A stretch of 64,000 nucleotides of DNA, taken from positions 1 through 64,000 of the forward strand of contig NZ_CZJT01000103.1 in the NCBI RefSeq assembly GCF_900010755.1. The letters are read 5' to 3'. Position 1 is the stretch's first letter. Each line of letters opens with the position of its first letter. The translations under genes were made by a program, and so were the position numbers. The notes below the pieces were generated by a model. That model saw only the letters and a program-made list of their open reading frames with translations, made no database searches and was not told where the DNA came from. Below, piece after piece: positions 31,246 through 40,854 of the stretch. Origin of the DNA: Paeniglutamicibacter antarcticus (GTDB taxonomy: Bacteria > Actinomycetota > Actinomycetes > Actinomycetales > Micrococcaceae).

Positions 31246-32183
31246 TTGTTGATCTTCAAAACACCACCACCTCCAAGATCTCCAAGGAGCTGGTCCTGAT
31301 GCGCCAGGCACAGGGCGTCGTTGCCCTGTCCCGGGTGCTCACGCTGCTGGTCATCACCCGTGCCGGCTTCGAGGAGGACGCGATAGCCGCGGCCAACCTT
31401 GCAAGCCGCGAACACCCATGCCGCATCCTGGTGGTCGTCAAGGGACCTGTCGACGGGGAAACCAGCCTGGATGCGCAAATCCGTGTGGGCGGTGATGCAG
31501 GTGCCTCCGAGGTCATCGTGATGCACACCCACGGCCCCGCCGCGCACGTTGATGAGGCCCTGGTCTCCGGACTGTTGCTGCCCGACGCCCCGATTGTCGC
31601 CTGGTGGCCGCACGGGGTTCCGCAGGACGCCTCGCAGACCCCGCTGGGCAAGATCGCGCACCGCCGCATCACCGACTCGGGCGCCGAGGCGGACCCGCGG
31701 GCCGCGCTGTTCACGCTCGCCGCTTCCTACCGGGCCGGGGACACCGACCTGGCCTGGACCCGGTTGACCCTGTGGCGCGCCCAGCTGGCGGCGGTCTTTG
31801 ACCAGCTTGATCCCACCGAGGTCACTGCGGTGACAGTCACCGGCGCCGTCGATTCCCCGTCCACGGTGCTGCTGGCCGCCTGGCTGACGCTCTGCCTTGA
31901 GGTGCCGGTGACCATTGCCTCCGCCCCCGAAGGCACCGGCGTGCGTTCGGTGCGTTTCACCCGCGACCGCGGGGACGTGGAGCTTTCGCGTCCCACCGGC
32001 GATGTTGCCGAGTTGTACCAGCCGGGCCAGAAGCCACAACTGATTTCGTTGCCGCAGCGTCCGGTTGCCGATTGCCTGGCCGAGGAAATGCGCCGGCTCG
32101 ACCCGGATGAGATTTTCGGTGAAGTCGTGCGTGAGGGACTGAAACGTACAAACCTGAGGAGCATCCGTCCAAGTGAACGCTAA
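31242..32183 (+). CDS. opcA: Glucose-6-phosphate dehydrogenase assembly protein OpcA
   Basis: A 313-residue OpcA, which assembles and activates Zwf in Actinobacteria and cyanobacteria. The family start MIVDLQNTTTSKISKELVLMR and the VVKGPVDGETSLDAQIRVGGDAGASEVIVM region are clear. I chose ATG 31242 rather than the upstream ATG at 31230, since it matches the family start and forms an ATGA overlap with zwf. It overlaps pgl by 11 nt. Confidence 0.95.
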
Positions 32184-32949
32184 CCGGCAGGTGGGCAATA
32201 CCCACATCGTGGTCCACCCGGATCTTCCCGCCACCGCCGCAGCTGTGGCAGCACGGCTGATCACCGCAATCCTGGATGCCCAGGCGGCCCGCGGGGAAGC
32301 AAGCATCGTGCTCACCGGCGGCACGCTGGGCATTGCCTCGCTCCAGGCGGTGGCCGACTCCCCCGCACTTACGTCAGTTGATTGGTCCCGGGTGAACTTC
32401 TACTGGGGCGATGAGCGTTTTGTCGCAGCGGATTCCGCGGACCGCAATGCCGTGCAGGCCGAGGTGCTGCTCTCGGTGCTCGATGGCCACGGACTTGACC
32501 GCCAGCGCGTGCACGCCATGGGTTCCACCGACGAGTTTGCCACCCCCGAGGAGGCAGCTGCTTCCTATGCGGAAACATTGGCCGCAGAGGCCACCGACGA
32601 GGGCACACCCGTTGCCGTGCCGGTGTTCGATGTCTTGATGCTGGGCATGGGCCCGGATTCGCATGTTGCCTCGCTCTTCCCTGACCATGTGGGCGCCACG
32701 ATCACCGGCGTCCCGGTGATCGGCGTGCACGACTCCCCCAAGCCGCCGCCGCTGCGCGTCTCGCTGACCTTTGAGACCATCAACACCGCACGCGCGGTGT
32801 GGCTGGTGGTGGCGGGTGCCGATAAGGCACCGGCAGCGGCCGTCGCACTGGGCGGGGAGGCCACGCGCGAACGCGTTCCTGCTTCCGGTGTACAGGGCAC
32901 CGAAGGCACCTGGTGGCTCATGGACCAAGCGGCCGCGGCGCTGATCTAG
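32173..32949 (+). CDS. pgl: 6-phosphogluconolactonase
   Basis: A 258-residue DevB/SOL-type lactonase hydrolysing 6-phosphogluconolactone, the step after Zwf. Family motifs: LTGGTLGIASLQAV (about 44-57), VNFYWGDERFV (about 75-85), and VLMLGMGPDSHVASLFPDH (about 154-172). GTG start with GAGGAG 10 nt upstream, inside the end of opcA. A strong terminator closes the operon. Confidence 0.95.
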   Translation: MNANRQVGNTHIVVHPDLPATAAAVAARLITAILDAQAARGEASIVLTGGTLGIASLQAVADSPALTSVDWSRVNFYWGDERFVAADSADRNAVQAEVLLSVLDGHGLDRQRVHAMGSTDEFATPEEAAASYAETLAAEATDEGTPVAVPVFDVLMLGMGPDSHVASLFPDHVGATITGVPVIGVHDSPKPPPLRVSLTFETINTARAVWLVVAGADKAPAAAVALGGEATRERVPASGVQGTEGTWWLMDQAAAALI

Positions 32950-32968
32950 CAACACCTGGCCGTTCAAG

Positions 32969-33024
32969 CAAAGCGGTCGGAGTGCCCCCTTAAACTGAAC
33001 CGGGCACGCCGACCGCTTTGTTTT
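32969..33024 (+). terminator. Intrinsic terminator after pgl
   Basis: CAAAGCGGTCGG (32969-32980) pairs with CCGACCGCTTTG (33009-33020); GTGCCC/GGGCAC extends the stem past one bulge; TTTT follows. It ends the zwf-opcA-pgl unit 20 nt after the stop. Confidence 0.87.
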
Positions 33025-33063
33025 GCAGCTACCCGATTTTTCATTGATCCGATGGAGCGAAAC

Positions 33064-33474
33064 ATGCTGGAGAGAAATATCGTGGACCACGTCATGCTCG
33101 ATCAGGTTGTTCCGGGCATCGCCGGCGGCGTGTTTGCCGCGCTCTACGTGTCAATTTTCTTGGCGGCACTGCTGAGCAAACGCATGCTCGGGGCCTTGCT
33201 GGTAGCGCTCATGGCCATCTGGCAGGGAATTACCAGCATCTTCGAGATCGACTGGTTGCCGGATCCCACCCCTCTTTTGGCACTGGTGGGAATCGACGGA
33301 AATCTGGAGATGACGCCTCCGGGAATATGGAGCTTGTTGGTCTCGATGCTCTGCGGCGTGGCCATCGCCCACTTCACCGGCTTCATCCGGTTCCTGCGCC
33401 GCTGCATAGACCGGCTCGGGGCGGCCCTCGCCGCTCGGTTTGCCGGCCCGGGGAATCCGCTGGATCCGGCCTGA
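33064..33474 (+). CDS. Small hypothetical membrane protein
   Basis: A protein of about 136 residues with three hydrophobic segments (about 17-36 VPGIAGGVFAALYVSIFLAALL, 38-58 MLGALLVALMAIWQGITSIF, 88-108 IWSLLVSMLCGVAIAHFTGFI) and a basic C-terminus (RFLRRCIDRLGAALAARF). No family recognised. ATG 33064 has GGAG 6 nt upstream; ATG 33052 is the alternative. It stands alone between two terminators, so it is monocistronic. Confidence 0.65.
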   Translation: MLERNIVDHVMLDQVVPGIAGGVFAALYVSIFLAALLSKRMLGALLVALMAIWQGITSIFEIDWLPDPTPLLALVGIDGNLEMTPPGIWSLLVSMLCGVAIAHFTGFIRFLRRCIDRLGAALAARFAGPGNPLDPA

Positions 33475-33490
33475 AAAAACCAGAGAAACA

Positions 33491-33533
33491 AGTGAAGGAC
33501 GGCTTCTCCCCTTGGGAAAAGCCGTCCTTCACT
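33491..33533. terminator. Bidirectional terminator between the small membrane protein gene and secG
   Basis: AGTGAAGGACGGCTT (33491-33505) and its exact reverse complement (33519-33533) form a 15-bp stem around a 13-nt loop. Placed between convergent genes, with T-rich sequence on the secG side. Confidence 0.85.
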
Positions 33534-33562
33534 CGTTTACCCGCGCGTGCGGGCTCTAAAAA

Positions 33563-33817
33563 CTAGGATTCAATGCTAAAACGCATGACCAAGCCAAGAC
33601 CGATGATCACAACAGCCCAGGTGAGACCCAGGATGACGGTGACGCGGTTCAAGTTTCGTTCGGCCACGCCGGAGGAACCCAGCGAGCTGGTCATACCGCC
33701 GCCGAACATATCGGACATGCCGCCGCCGCGTCCCTTGTGCAAAAGGATCAGCAACGTAAGCAGCAGGCTGGTGATTCCCAGAAGTACCTGCAAAACAATC
33801 TTGATGGCTTCCATCAT
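33563..33817 (-). CDS. secG: Preprotein translocase subunit SecG
   Basis: An 84-residue SecG of the SecYEG channel. It has two membrane helices (about 5-25 and 58-78) joined by the conserved cytoplasmic loop with [24 protein letters not shown]. Two adjacent ATGs (33817 and 33814) can start it. It lies 24 bp after tpiA on the same strand, so it is the last gene of gap-pgk-tpiA-secG or a closely following unit. Confidence 0.94.
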   Translation of the reverse strand: MMEAIKIVLQVLLGITSLLLTLLILLHKGRGGGMSDMFGGGMTSSLGSSGVAERNLNRVTVILGLTWAVVIIGLGLVMRFSIES

Positions 33818-33841
33818 TGCCCTTCAATCAGCTGGTGGCGA

Positions 33842-34657
33842 TTACTCGGTCACCAGGTGGTGCTCGAACCTAACAATGCTAGCAAACTCTCCGGCATCCA
33901 AGCTGGCACCGCCAACCAACACGCCGTCAACGTCCTTTTCGGCAAGGATCTGCGCGACATTGCTCGCCTTAACAGAACCGCCATAAAGAACGCGGACCTT
34001 GCCTGCGACCTCGTCGCCGAACAGGGTAGACAGCTCCACACGGATGGCAGCACACAATTCCTGTGCGTCCTTCGGGCCCGCAACCTCGCCGGTACCAATG
34101 GCCCAAACAGGCTCATAGGCGACCACCAGGGTTTCAGCCTGCTCGGCGCTCACGCCGGCCAGGGAGCCACGCAACTGCTCAAGCGTGTACTGCACGTGCG
34201 TTCCTGCCTGGCGGATCTCCAGGCCTTCGCCGACACACAACACCGGGGTGAGGTTGTGACGGTAGGCAGCTGCCACCTTGGTGGAAAGCAGTTCATCGGA
34301 TTCGCCGTGCAGGGCGCGGCGCTCGCTGTGGCCCACCAGCACGTAGCTGCAACCCAGGCGGGAGAGGAACTGCCCGGAGATTTCACCGGTGTACGCACCC
34401 GAATCGTGGGCGGAGAGGTCCTGCGCGCCGTAACGCACCGGCAGGTCATCGCCCATGGTCAGGGTCTGCACGCCGCGCAGGTCGGTGAATGGCGGGAATA
34501 CCGCCACCTCGACCTTGTCGAAATCGTGTTCGGCATCCGCGAGCGTCCAGGCCAGCTTCTGCAACAAGGTGATGCCCTGGACGTGGTCCATATTCATCTT
34601 CCAGTTGCCGGCGATCAGCGGCTTGCGGTCAAAGACGCCATTGGTCTTCGTGGTCAT
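33842..34657 (-). CDS. tpiA: Triosephosphate isomerase
   Basis: A 271-residue TIM-barrel isomerase of dihydroxyacetone phosphate and glyceraldehyde-3-phosphate. GNWKMN (lysine) is near residue 17, [10 protein letters not shown] carries the catalytic His, and [13 protein letters not shown] carries the catalytic Glu and flexible loop; the phosphate loop YGGSV follows. The start overlaps the pgk stop by 4 bp. Confidence 0.97.
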   Translation of the reverse strand: MTTKTNGVFDRKPLIAGNWKMNMDHVQGITLLQKLAWTLADAEHDFDKVEVAVFPPFTDLRGVQTLTMGDDLPVRYGAQDLSAHDSGAYTGEISGQFLSRLGCSYVLVGHSERRALHGESDELLSTKVAAAYRHNLTPVLCVGEGLEIRQAGTHVQYTLEQLRGSLAGVSAEQAETLVVAYEPVWAIGTGEVAGPKDAQELCAAIRVELSTLFGDEVAGKVRVLYGGSVKASNVAQILAEKDVDGVLVGGASLDAGEFASIVRFEHHLVTE

Positions 34658-35886
34658 TTGGTTCCTTCCAAGGCCGTCAGGCCGGGCAGTTCCTTGCCCT
34701 CGAGGTACTCGAGGGAGGCGCCGCCGCCGGTTGAAATATGTCCGAAGTCATCATCGTGGAATCCCAGGGTGCGCACCGCGGCTGCGGAGTCGCCGCCGCC
34801 GACGACGCTGAACGCCTCGGATTCGGCCAACGCGCCGGCCACGGCACGGGTGCCATTGGCGAATGCAGGGATCTCGAAGACGCCCATCGGGCCGTTCCAG
34901 AACACCGTGTTGGCGCTGCGGATGTAGCTGGCGAAGGTTTCGCCGGAGGCCGGTCCGATGTCCAGGCCCAGGCCGGTGGCGCCAAAGGTGCCACCTTCGA
35001 TGTTTTCGGCAGAAAGCACCTCGTGCTCGGCGTCCGCACCGAACTTCGAGGCAACCACCACGTCGGTGGGCAGCACGATGTCGCAACCCAGTTCCTTCGC
35101 GCGCTTCAGATAACCGCGGCAGGTTTCCAGCTGGTCTTCTTCAAGCAGCGAGCCGCCAACCTCAAAGCCCTGGGCCTTGAGGAAGGTGAAGGCCATGCCG
35201 CCGCCGATCAGCAGGTGGTCGGCGCGTCCCAGCAGGTTGTCAATGACAGCCAGCTTGTCGGAGACCTTTGAGCCGCCCAGCACCACCACGTAGGGGCGCT
35301 TGGGGGCTTCGGTGAGGGTCTTGAGCACCTTCACCTCGGTGGCCACCAGGTCGCCCTGGTAGGCAGGCAGCAGGGCAGCGATGTCGAACACCGAGGCGTG
35401 CTTGCGGTGCACTGCGCCAAAGGCGTCGTTCACGTAGGCACCGTTTTCGCCGGTGAGTGCCGCAAGTTCTGCGGCAAACTCGGCGCGGGCGGCTGCATCC
35501 TTGGAGGTTTCACGGGCGTCGAAACGCACGTTTTCAAGCACCAGCACGGAGCCGTCGGCGAGATTGGCGGCAAGTGCCTTGGCCGATTCGCCCACCACGT
35601 CGGTTGCCACTGAAACGTTGAGTCCGGAGAGTTCGGAGAGCTTGGTGGCTGCGGGTGCGATCGAGTACTTGGCATCCGGTTCGCCCTTGGGGCGGCCCAG
35701 GTGTGCCATCACGATGACGCGTGCGCCGGCCTCGGCCAGCTTCTGCACCACGGGGATGGAGGCGCGTACACGCCCATCGTCGGTGACGGTAACGCCATCG
35801 AGCGGCACGTTCAGGTCGCTACGGACCAAAACGCGCCGCCCGAGGACACCGTCGGCGAGTAGTTCGTCGAGAGTGTGGGAAGTCAT
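34654..35886 (-). CDS. pgk: Phosphoglycerate kinase
   Basis: A 410-residue two-domain kinase making ATP from 1,3-bisphosphoglycerate. Signature [11 protein letters not shown] near residue 21, substrate-binding HLGRPKGEP (about 59-67), hinge and nucleotide-binding region with [14 protein letters not shown] and [13 protein letters not shown] in the C-terminal domain. It is 27 bp downstream of gap and overlaps tpiA, so the three enzymes form one operon. Confidence 0.97.
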   Translation of the reverse strand: MTSHTLDELLADGVLGRRVLVRSDLNVPLDGVTVTDDGRVRASIPVVQKLAEAGARVIVMAHLGRPKGEPDAKYSIAPAATKLSELSGLNVSVATDVVGESAKALAANLADGSVLVLENVRFDARETSKDAAARAEFAAELAALTGENGAYVNDAFGAVHRKHASVFDIAALLPAYQGDLVATEVKVLKTLTEAPKRPYVVVLGGSKVSDKLAVIDNLLGRADHLLIGGGMAFTFLKAQGFEVGGSLLEEDQLETCRGYLKRAKELGCDIVLPTDVVVASKFGADAEHEVLSAENIEGGTFGATGLGLDIGPASGETFASYIRSANTVFWNGPMGVFEIPAFANGTRAVAGALAESEAFSVVGGGDSAAAVRTLGFHDDDFGHISTGGGASLEYLEGKELPGLTALEGTK

Positions 35887-35913
35887 GTGACTAGGTTATC
35901 TGACTGGCTCGGA

Positions 35914-37038
<1,125 letters not shown>

Positions 37039-37055
37039 TTACATCGGCCGGGTTG

Positions 37056-37091
37056 TTTCGGGTCTCACGACATAGGCCGTGAGACCCGAAA
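37056..37091 (-). other. 14-bp perfect hairpin in the gap leader / sodA 3' region
   Basis: TTTCGGGTCTCACG (37056-37069) pairs exactly with CGTGAGACCCGAAA (37078-37091) around an 8-nt loop. It has no U-tract. It lies just downstream of the candidate gap promoter, so it may be a stabilising stem at the 5' end of the gap mRNA; it could equally be the end of the sodA copy 2 transcript. Confidence 0.6.
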
Positions 37092-37105
37092 AACACGTTG
37101 TTTTC

Positions 37106-37135
37106 ATTCTACGCTATTTCGGCGTTGAATGTGAT
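37106..37135 (-). promoter_or_regulatory. Candidate promoter of gap-pgk-tpiA
   Basis: On the minus strand ATCACA (37130-37135) and TAGAAT (37106-37111) are separated by 18 bp, a reasonable -35/-10 pair. Predicted start is about 37099, giving a leader near 170 nt. A short hairpin (ATGGGC 37134-37139 with GCCCAT 37145-37150) overlaps the -35 end. Confidence 0.4.
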
Positions 37136-37159
37136 GGGCATAACGCCCATGTTAATTCT

Positions 37160-37804
37160 TTGTTACTTGCCCGGGACGATCAACGTCGCCGCACCCGCAC
37201 GCGCAGCCTCAAAACGAGCCGACACATCCGCCCAATTCACAATGTTCCAGAAAGCCTTCACGTAATCGGCCTTCACATTCACGTAATCCAGGTAGAACGC
37301 GTGCTCCCACATATCCAACATCAACAACGGGGTCGTCGCCACCGGAACATTGCCCTGCTGGTCATACAACTGCTCAATGACCAACTGCGAACCCAAACCC
37401 TCAAAGCCCAACAACGCCCAACCCGAACCCTGCAAACTCATCGCAGCAGCCGTGAAGTGCGCACGGAAAGCATCAAACGAACCAAACTGGTCATCAATCG
37501 CCGCAGCCAACTCACCCTCAGGCTTGTCCCCACCCTCCGGGGAAAGGTTGTTCCAGAAAATCGAGTGGTTCGTGTGACCACCCAAGTGGAACGCCAGATC
37601 CTTGGACAACTTCGGAACATTCCCGAACTCACCCTTCTCACGAGCCTCAGCCAACTGCTCCAACGCCGCATTCGCACCGGCAACATACGCAGCATGGTGC
37701 TTGGAATGGTGCAACTCCATGATCCGCGCCGAAATATTCGGCTCCAACGCCGCGTAATCATACTGCAGCTCAGGCAAGGTATAAATAGCCAAAATGACTC
37801 CTCA
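37160..37804 (-). repeat. 645-bp perfect direct repeat, copy 2 (contains sodA)
   Basis: Identical base for base to 8313-8957, same orientation. The edges again fall 3 nt past the stop codon and 12 nt before the start codon. Left flank is the gap leader; right flank is the 81-bp gap before whiA. No mobile-element features at the junctions. Confidence 0.95.
37163..37792 (-). CDS. sodA: Superoxide dismutase [Mn/Fe], copy 2
   Basis: The same 209-residue enzyme and same DNA as 8316-8945, with metal ligands His28, His76, Asp160 and His164 and the same TTG start and GAGGAG site. It lies between whiA (81 bp upstream on the same strand) and gap. From memory, sodA next to gap/whiA is the usual place in Arthrobacter-type genomes, so this is probably the ancestral copy; that is recollection, not shown here. 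No SoxR-type promoter is seen upstream, so it should respond differently from copy 1. Codon usage (TTG, GGT, GCG, GTT) differs from gap and whiA. Confidence 0.96.
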   Translation of the reverse strand: MAIYTLPELQYDYAALEPNISARIMELHHSKHHAAYVAGANAALEQLAEAREKGEFGNVPKLSKDLAFHLGGHTNHSIFWNNLSPEGGDKPEGELAAAIDDQFGSFDAFRAHFTAAAMSLQGSGWALLGFEGLGSQLVIEQLYDQQGNVPVATTPLLMLDMWEHAFYLDYVNVKADYVKAFWNIVNWADVSARFEAARAGAATLIVPGK

Positions 37805-37885
37805 TTCTCGGGTGCACCCAGGACAATGGATGCATTAATCGTGGTTACTGCATCTCCGCACTGAAGCGGAAAATCTTGCTGCTTT

Positions 37886-38866
37886 TCAGTTTTCCAGCAT
37901 ATCCAGTGGAACGCTCGCCTCGGTGCCGGGTATTCCCAACTCGGTGGCCCTTTTGTCGGCCATGGCCAATAAACGGCGAATACGTCCCGCAATGGCGTCC
38001 TTGGTCATCACCGGATCGGCCATGCGGCCAAGTTCATCCAGGCTCGCCTGCTTGTGTGCAACGCGCAGGGCGCCCGCATACTTCAGGTGTTCGGGGACCT
38101 CGTCGCCCAGGATCTCCAGCGCGCGTTCGACGCGGGCCCCTGCAGCGACGGCCGCCTGGGCCGAGCGGCGCAGGTTCGCGTCATCGAAGTTGGCCAGCCG
38201 GTTGGCGGTGGCACGCACTTCCTTGCGCATGCGGCGCTCTTCCCACACCATCAGGGCGTCGTGCGCGCCCATGCGGGTCAGCAGCTGGGCGATGGCCTCG
38301 CCATCGCGGATGACCACGCGGTCAACCCCGCGGACCTCGCGGGCCTTGGCCACGAGTCCCAGCCGGCGCGCCGCGCCAACCAAGGCCAGCGCGGACTCCG
38401 GCCCGGGGCAGGTGATCTCAAGCGCCGAGGAACGCCCGGGTTCGGTCAGCGAGCCGTGGGAGAGGAAAGCCCCGCGCCACACCGCCTCCGCATCTGCGGT
38501 GGAGCCGTTGACGATGACCGAGGGAAGCCCGCGCACCGGCCGGCCGCGCCCGTCAAGCAGGCCGGTCTGGCGGGCCAGGGCCTCACCGTCACGGACCACG
38601 CGGACCACGTAACGGTTGCCACGGCGCAGGCCGCCGCCGGAGACTACAAGGATTTCGGAGGTGTGTCCATAGACCTCGGCGATGGCGGCGCGCAGGCGGC
38701 GCGCCGTGGAGGCGAGGTCGACCTCGGCCTCAATGACGATGCGTCCGGAAATGATGTGAAGGCCGCCGCAGAATCGCAGCATGGTGGAAACTTCGGCCTT
38801 GCGTTCGGAGGATTTCCGAACCTCAAGTCGGGACAGCTCGTCCTTGACGGAAGCCGTCAGTGCCAT
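37886..38866 (-). CDS. whiA: DNA-binding protein WhiA
   Basis: A 326-residue WhiA regulator, needed for sporulation septation in Streptomyces and conserved in non-sporulating Gram-positives, where it affects division. It combines an N-terminal LAGLIDADG-like fold (about 20-220, starting [21 protein letters not shown]) with a C-terminal HTH (about 240-310, including [40 protein letters not shown]). It is the third gene of rapZ-yvcK-whiA, 10 bp after yvcK. Confidence 0.96.
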   Translation of the reverse strand: MALTASVKDELSRLEVRKSSERKAEVSTMLRFCGGLHIISGRIVIEAEVDLASTARRLRAAIAEVYGHTSEILVVSGGGLRRGNRYVVRVVRDGEALARQTGLLDGRGRPVRGLPSVIVNGSTADAEAVWRGAFLSHGSLTEPGRSSALEITCPGPESALALVGAARRLGLVAKAREVRGVDRVVIRDGEAIAQLLTRMGAHDALMVWEERRMRKEVRATANRLANFDDANLRRSAQAAVAAGARVERALEILGDEVPEHLKYAGALRVAHKQASLDELGRMADPVMTKDAIAGRIRRLLAMADKRATELGIPGTEASVPLDMLEN

Positions 38867-38876
38867 GGATCAATTC

Positions 38877-39917
38877 CTAACTGGTGGGCTCGTCTGTGTC
38901 GAACGTCGTGAAAACGTCGTGGTACGCGGCAGCAAGTCTCAACGGGTCGTGGACGGCGCGACCGGCACCAACCCCTACTTTACCGAAAAAGGTGCGGGCA
39001 CCTAGCCGGGCTGCCGCACGGGTGAAACTCTCATGGTCCGAAACCGTTGAAGGATCAGCCAAAACTGCATCAAGGCGCAGGTCAGGTGCGTATCTGGCAA
39101 TCACTTCAAGGTGCGCGGCGGCGTCCATGCCGGCAGTCTCGGAGGTGTCTGTGGCCAAGTTCATGGTCAGCAGGCGGCGGGCCGGAGTCGTTTCGAGCGC
39201 CCGGCGCATTTCCGGCAAGAGCAGGTGCGGAAGCACCGAGGTGTACCAGGAACCCGGGCCGAGCACCACCCAATCGGCAAGTTCTATCGCTTCGAGGGCT
39301 TCGGCGCAGGCCGGTGCATCTGCTGGCTCCAGCCTGACGTTTGAGACCAGGCCGCGGTCCCCCGCCGTGGCAAGCATTGCCTGGCCGGAGACGTGGCGGC
39401 GGTGCAGGGTGCCATCGCCGGTATCTTCCAGCACGTCCCCGTTGATGGTCAGCGGCACCGTGCTCATCGGCAGCACCTGGCCGCGCGCTCCGAGCAGGGC
39501 ACCTGCCCAGCGCAGGCCGGCCACCGGGTCCTTGAGCAGTTCCCAGAGCGCCACGATCAGCAGGTTGCCCACCGCGTGCTGGTCAAGGCTTCCCGCGGAT
39601 TCTGGATTCGAGGTGAAGCGATGCTGCATCACATCGCGCCAGGTCCGTCCCCAGTCGGTGTCATCGCACAGGGCGGCCAGCGCCATGCGCAAATCCCCCG
39701 GCGGCAGCACATCCAGCTCGTCGCGCAGCCTGCCCGAGGATCCCCCGTCATCGGCAACCGTGACGATGGCCGTGAGGTCGGTGGTGAGCCGGCGCAGCGC
39801 GGAGAGTGAACCTGACAGGCCGTGGCCGCCGCCCAGGGCGACGACGCGGACAATCTGGCTGTCCTCGACCGAGCGCGCTGGAGGCTGGATCGGGATGGGG
39901 CCTGTGAAAAACGCCAT
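38877..39917 (-). CDS. yvcK: YvcK-type UDP-GlcNAc-binding gluconeogenesis factor
   Basis: A 346-residue CofD/YvcK-family protein that binds UDP-N-acetylglucosamine and links carbon metabolism to cell-wall growth. The Rossmann-like start VVALGGGHGLSGSLSALRRLT (about 25-45), VTVADDGGSSGRLRDELDVLPPGDLRMAL (about 53-81) and GPGSWYTSVLPHLL (about 216-229) are family hallmarks. It starts 10 bp after rapZ in the conserved rapZ-yvcK-whiA order. Confidence 0.95.
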   Translation of the reverse strand: MAFFTGPIPIQPPARSVEDSQIVRVVALGGGHGLSGSLSALRRLTTDLTAIVTVADDGGSSGRLRDELDVLPPGDLRMALAALCDDTDWGRTWRDVMQHRFTSNPESAGSLDQHAVGNLLIVALWELLKDPVAGLRWAGALLGARGQVLPMSTVPLTINGDVLEDTGDGTLHRRHVSGQAMLATAGDRGLVSNVRLEPADAPACAEALEAIELADWVVLGPGSWYTSVLPHLLLPEMRRALETTPARRLLTMNLATDTSETAGMDAAAHLEVIARYAPDLRLDAVLADPSTVSDHESFTRAAARLGARTFFGKVGVGAGRAVHDPLRLAAAYHDVFTTFDTDEPTS

Positions 39918-39926
39918 GCGGGGCTG

Positions 39927-40820
39927 CTACTCGCGGCCCAGGTCGCGGTGGGTAACGTTCACCCGGACACTGGGAAGCTGGGATAGACGGCGCCCGATTT
40001 CCTCGGCGGTGGCCACCGAGCGGTGCTTGCCGCCGGTGCAACCGATGGCAATCGTCGCATAGTGCTTGTTTTCGCGGCGGTAGCCCTCGAAGACCGGGGC
40101 CAGCGCGGCAATGTAGTTCTCGATGAATTCGGCGGCACCGGTGGCGTTGAGCACGTAGTCCGAAACCTGCTTGTCCTTGCCGGTGTGCGGGCGCAGCTCG
40201 GGTACCCAGTGCGGGTTGGGGATGAAGCGGACGTCTGCGACGTAGTTGGCGTCGGTGGGAACCCCGTACTTGAAACCGAAGCTCATCACGTTCAACCGCA
40301 ACACGATGGGGCCGGACTCCGAGAAGAGTTCGGTGATGGACCGGGCCAGGTCATGCACCGACATGTCGGTGGTGTCCAGCACGATTTCGGCGGCTTCCTT
40401 CAGTTCACGCATGACCTCGCGTTCCTTGGCGATGCCATCGACGATGCGCCCGTCATCCTGCAGCGGGTGCGGGCGGCGGCCCTGTTCGAAGCGGCGGACC
40501 AGCAGGTCATCGCCGGCCTCTAGGAAGAGCACGCGGTAGGTGATGCCGGCGGCGTTCAGCGAGTGCAGCGCCTCACGCAGCTGCGGGAACAGCGACTTGG
40601 AGCGAACATCCATGACCACTGCGAGCTTCGGGATGGAGCCGCCCGAGTGGGTTACCAGTTCCGTCAGGGTGGCCAGCAGCGCCGGCGGGAGGTTCTCCAC
40701 CACATACCATCCGTGGTCTTCCAGGGCGTGGGCGGCAGTTGTCCGTCCGGCACCTGACATGCCTGTGATGATAAGAAGTTCGGTCTCTGGGGGTTTCACT
40801 GGAGAAAGCTCGGTGGTCAT
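39927..40820 (-). CDS. rapZ: RNase adapter / nucleotide-binding protein RapZ (YvcJ)
   Basis: A 297-residue P-loop protein; in E. coli RapZ guides RNase E to the GlmZ RNA, while the actinobacterial role is less clear. Walker A GMSGAGRTT (about 19-27), a Walker B-like stretch in KLAVVMDVRS, and the conserved C-terminal IGCTGGKHRSVATAEEIGRRL (about 267-287). It heads rapZ-yvcK-whiA and follows uvrC by 34 bp. Confidence 0.95.
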   Translation of the reverse strand: MTTELSPVKPPETELLIITGMSGAGRTTAAHALEDHGWYVVENLPPALLATLTELVTHSGGSIPKLAVVMDVRSKSLFPQLREALHSLNAAGITYRVLFLEAGDDLLVRRFEQGRRPHPLQDDGRIVDGIAKEREVMRELKEAAEIVLDTTDMSVHDLARSITELFSESGPIVLRLNVMSFGFKYGVPTDANYVADVRFIPNPHWVPELRPHTGKDKQVSDYVLNATGAAEFIENYIAALAPVFEGYRRENKHYATIAIGCTGGKHRSVATAEEIGRRLSQLPSVRVNVTHRDLGRE

Positions 40821-40854
40821 GTTCCTAGCCTAGTCGCCAGCGGTGCCCCAGGTG

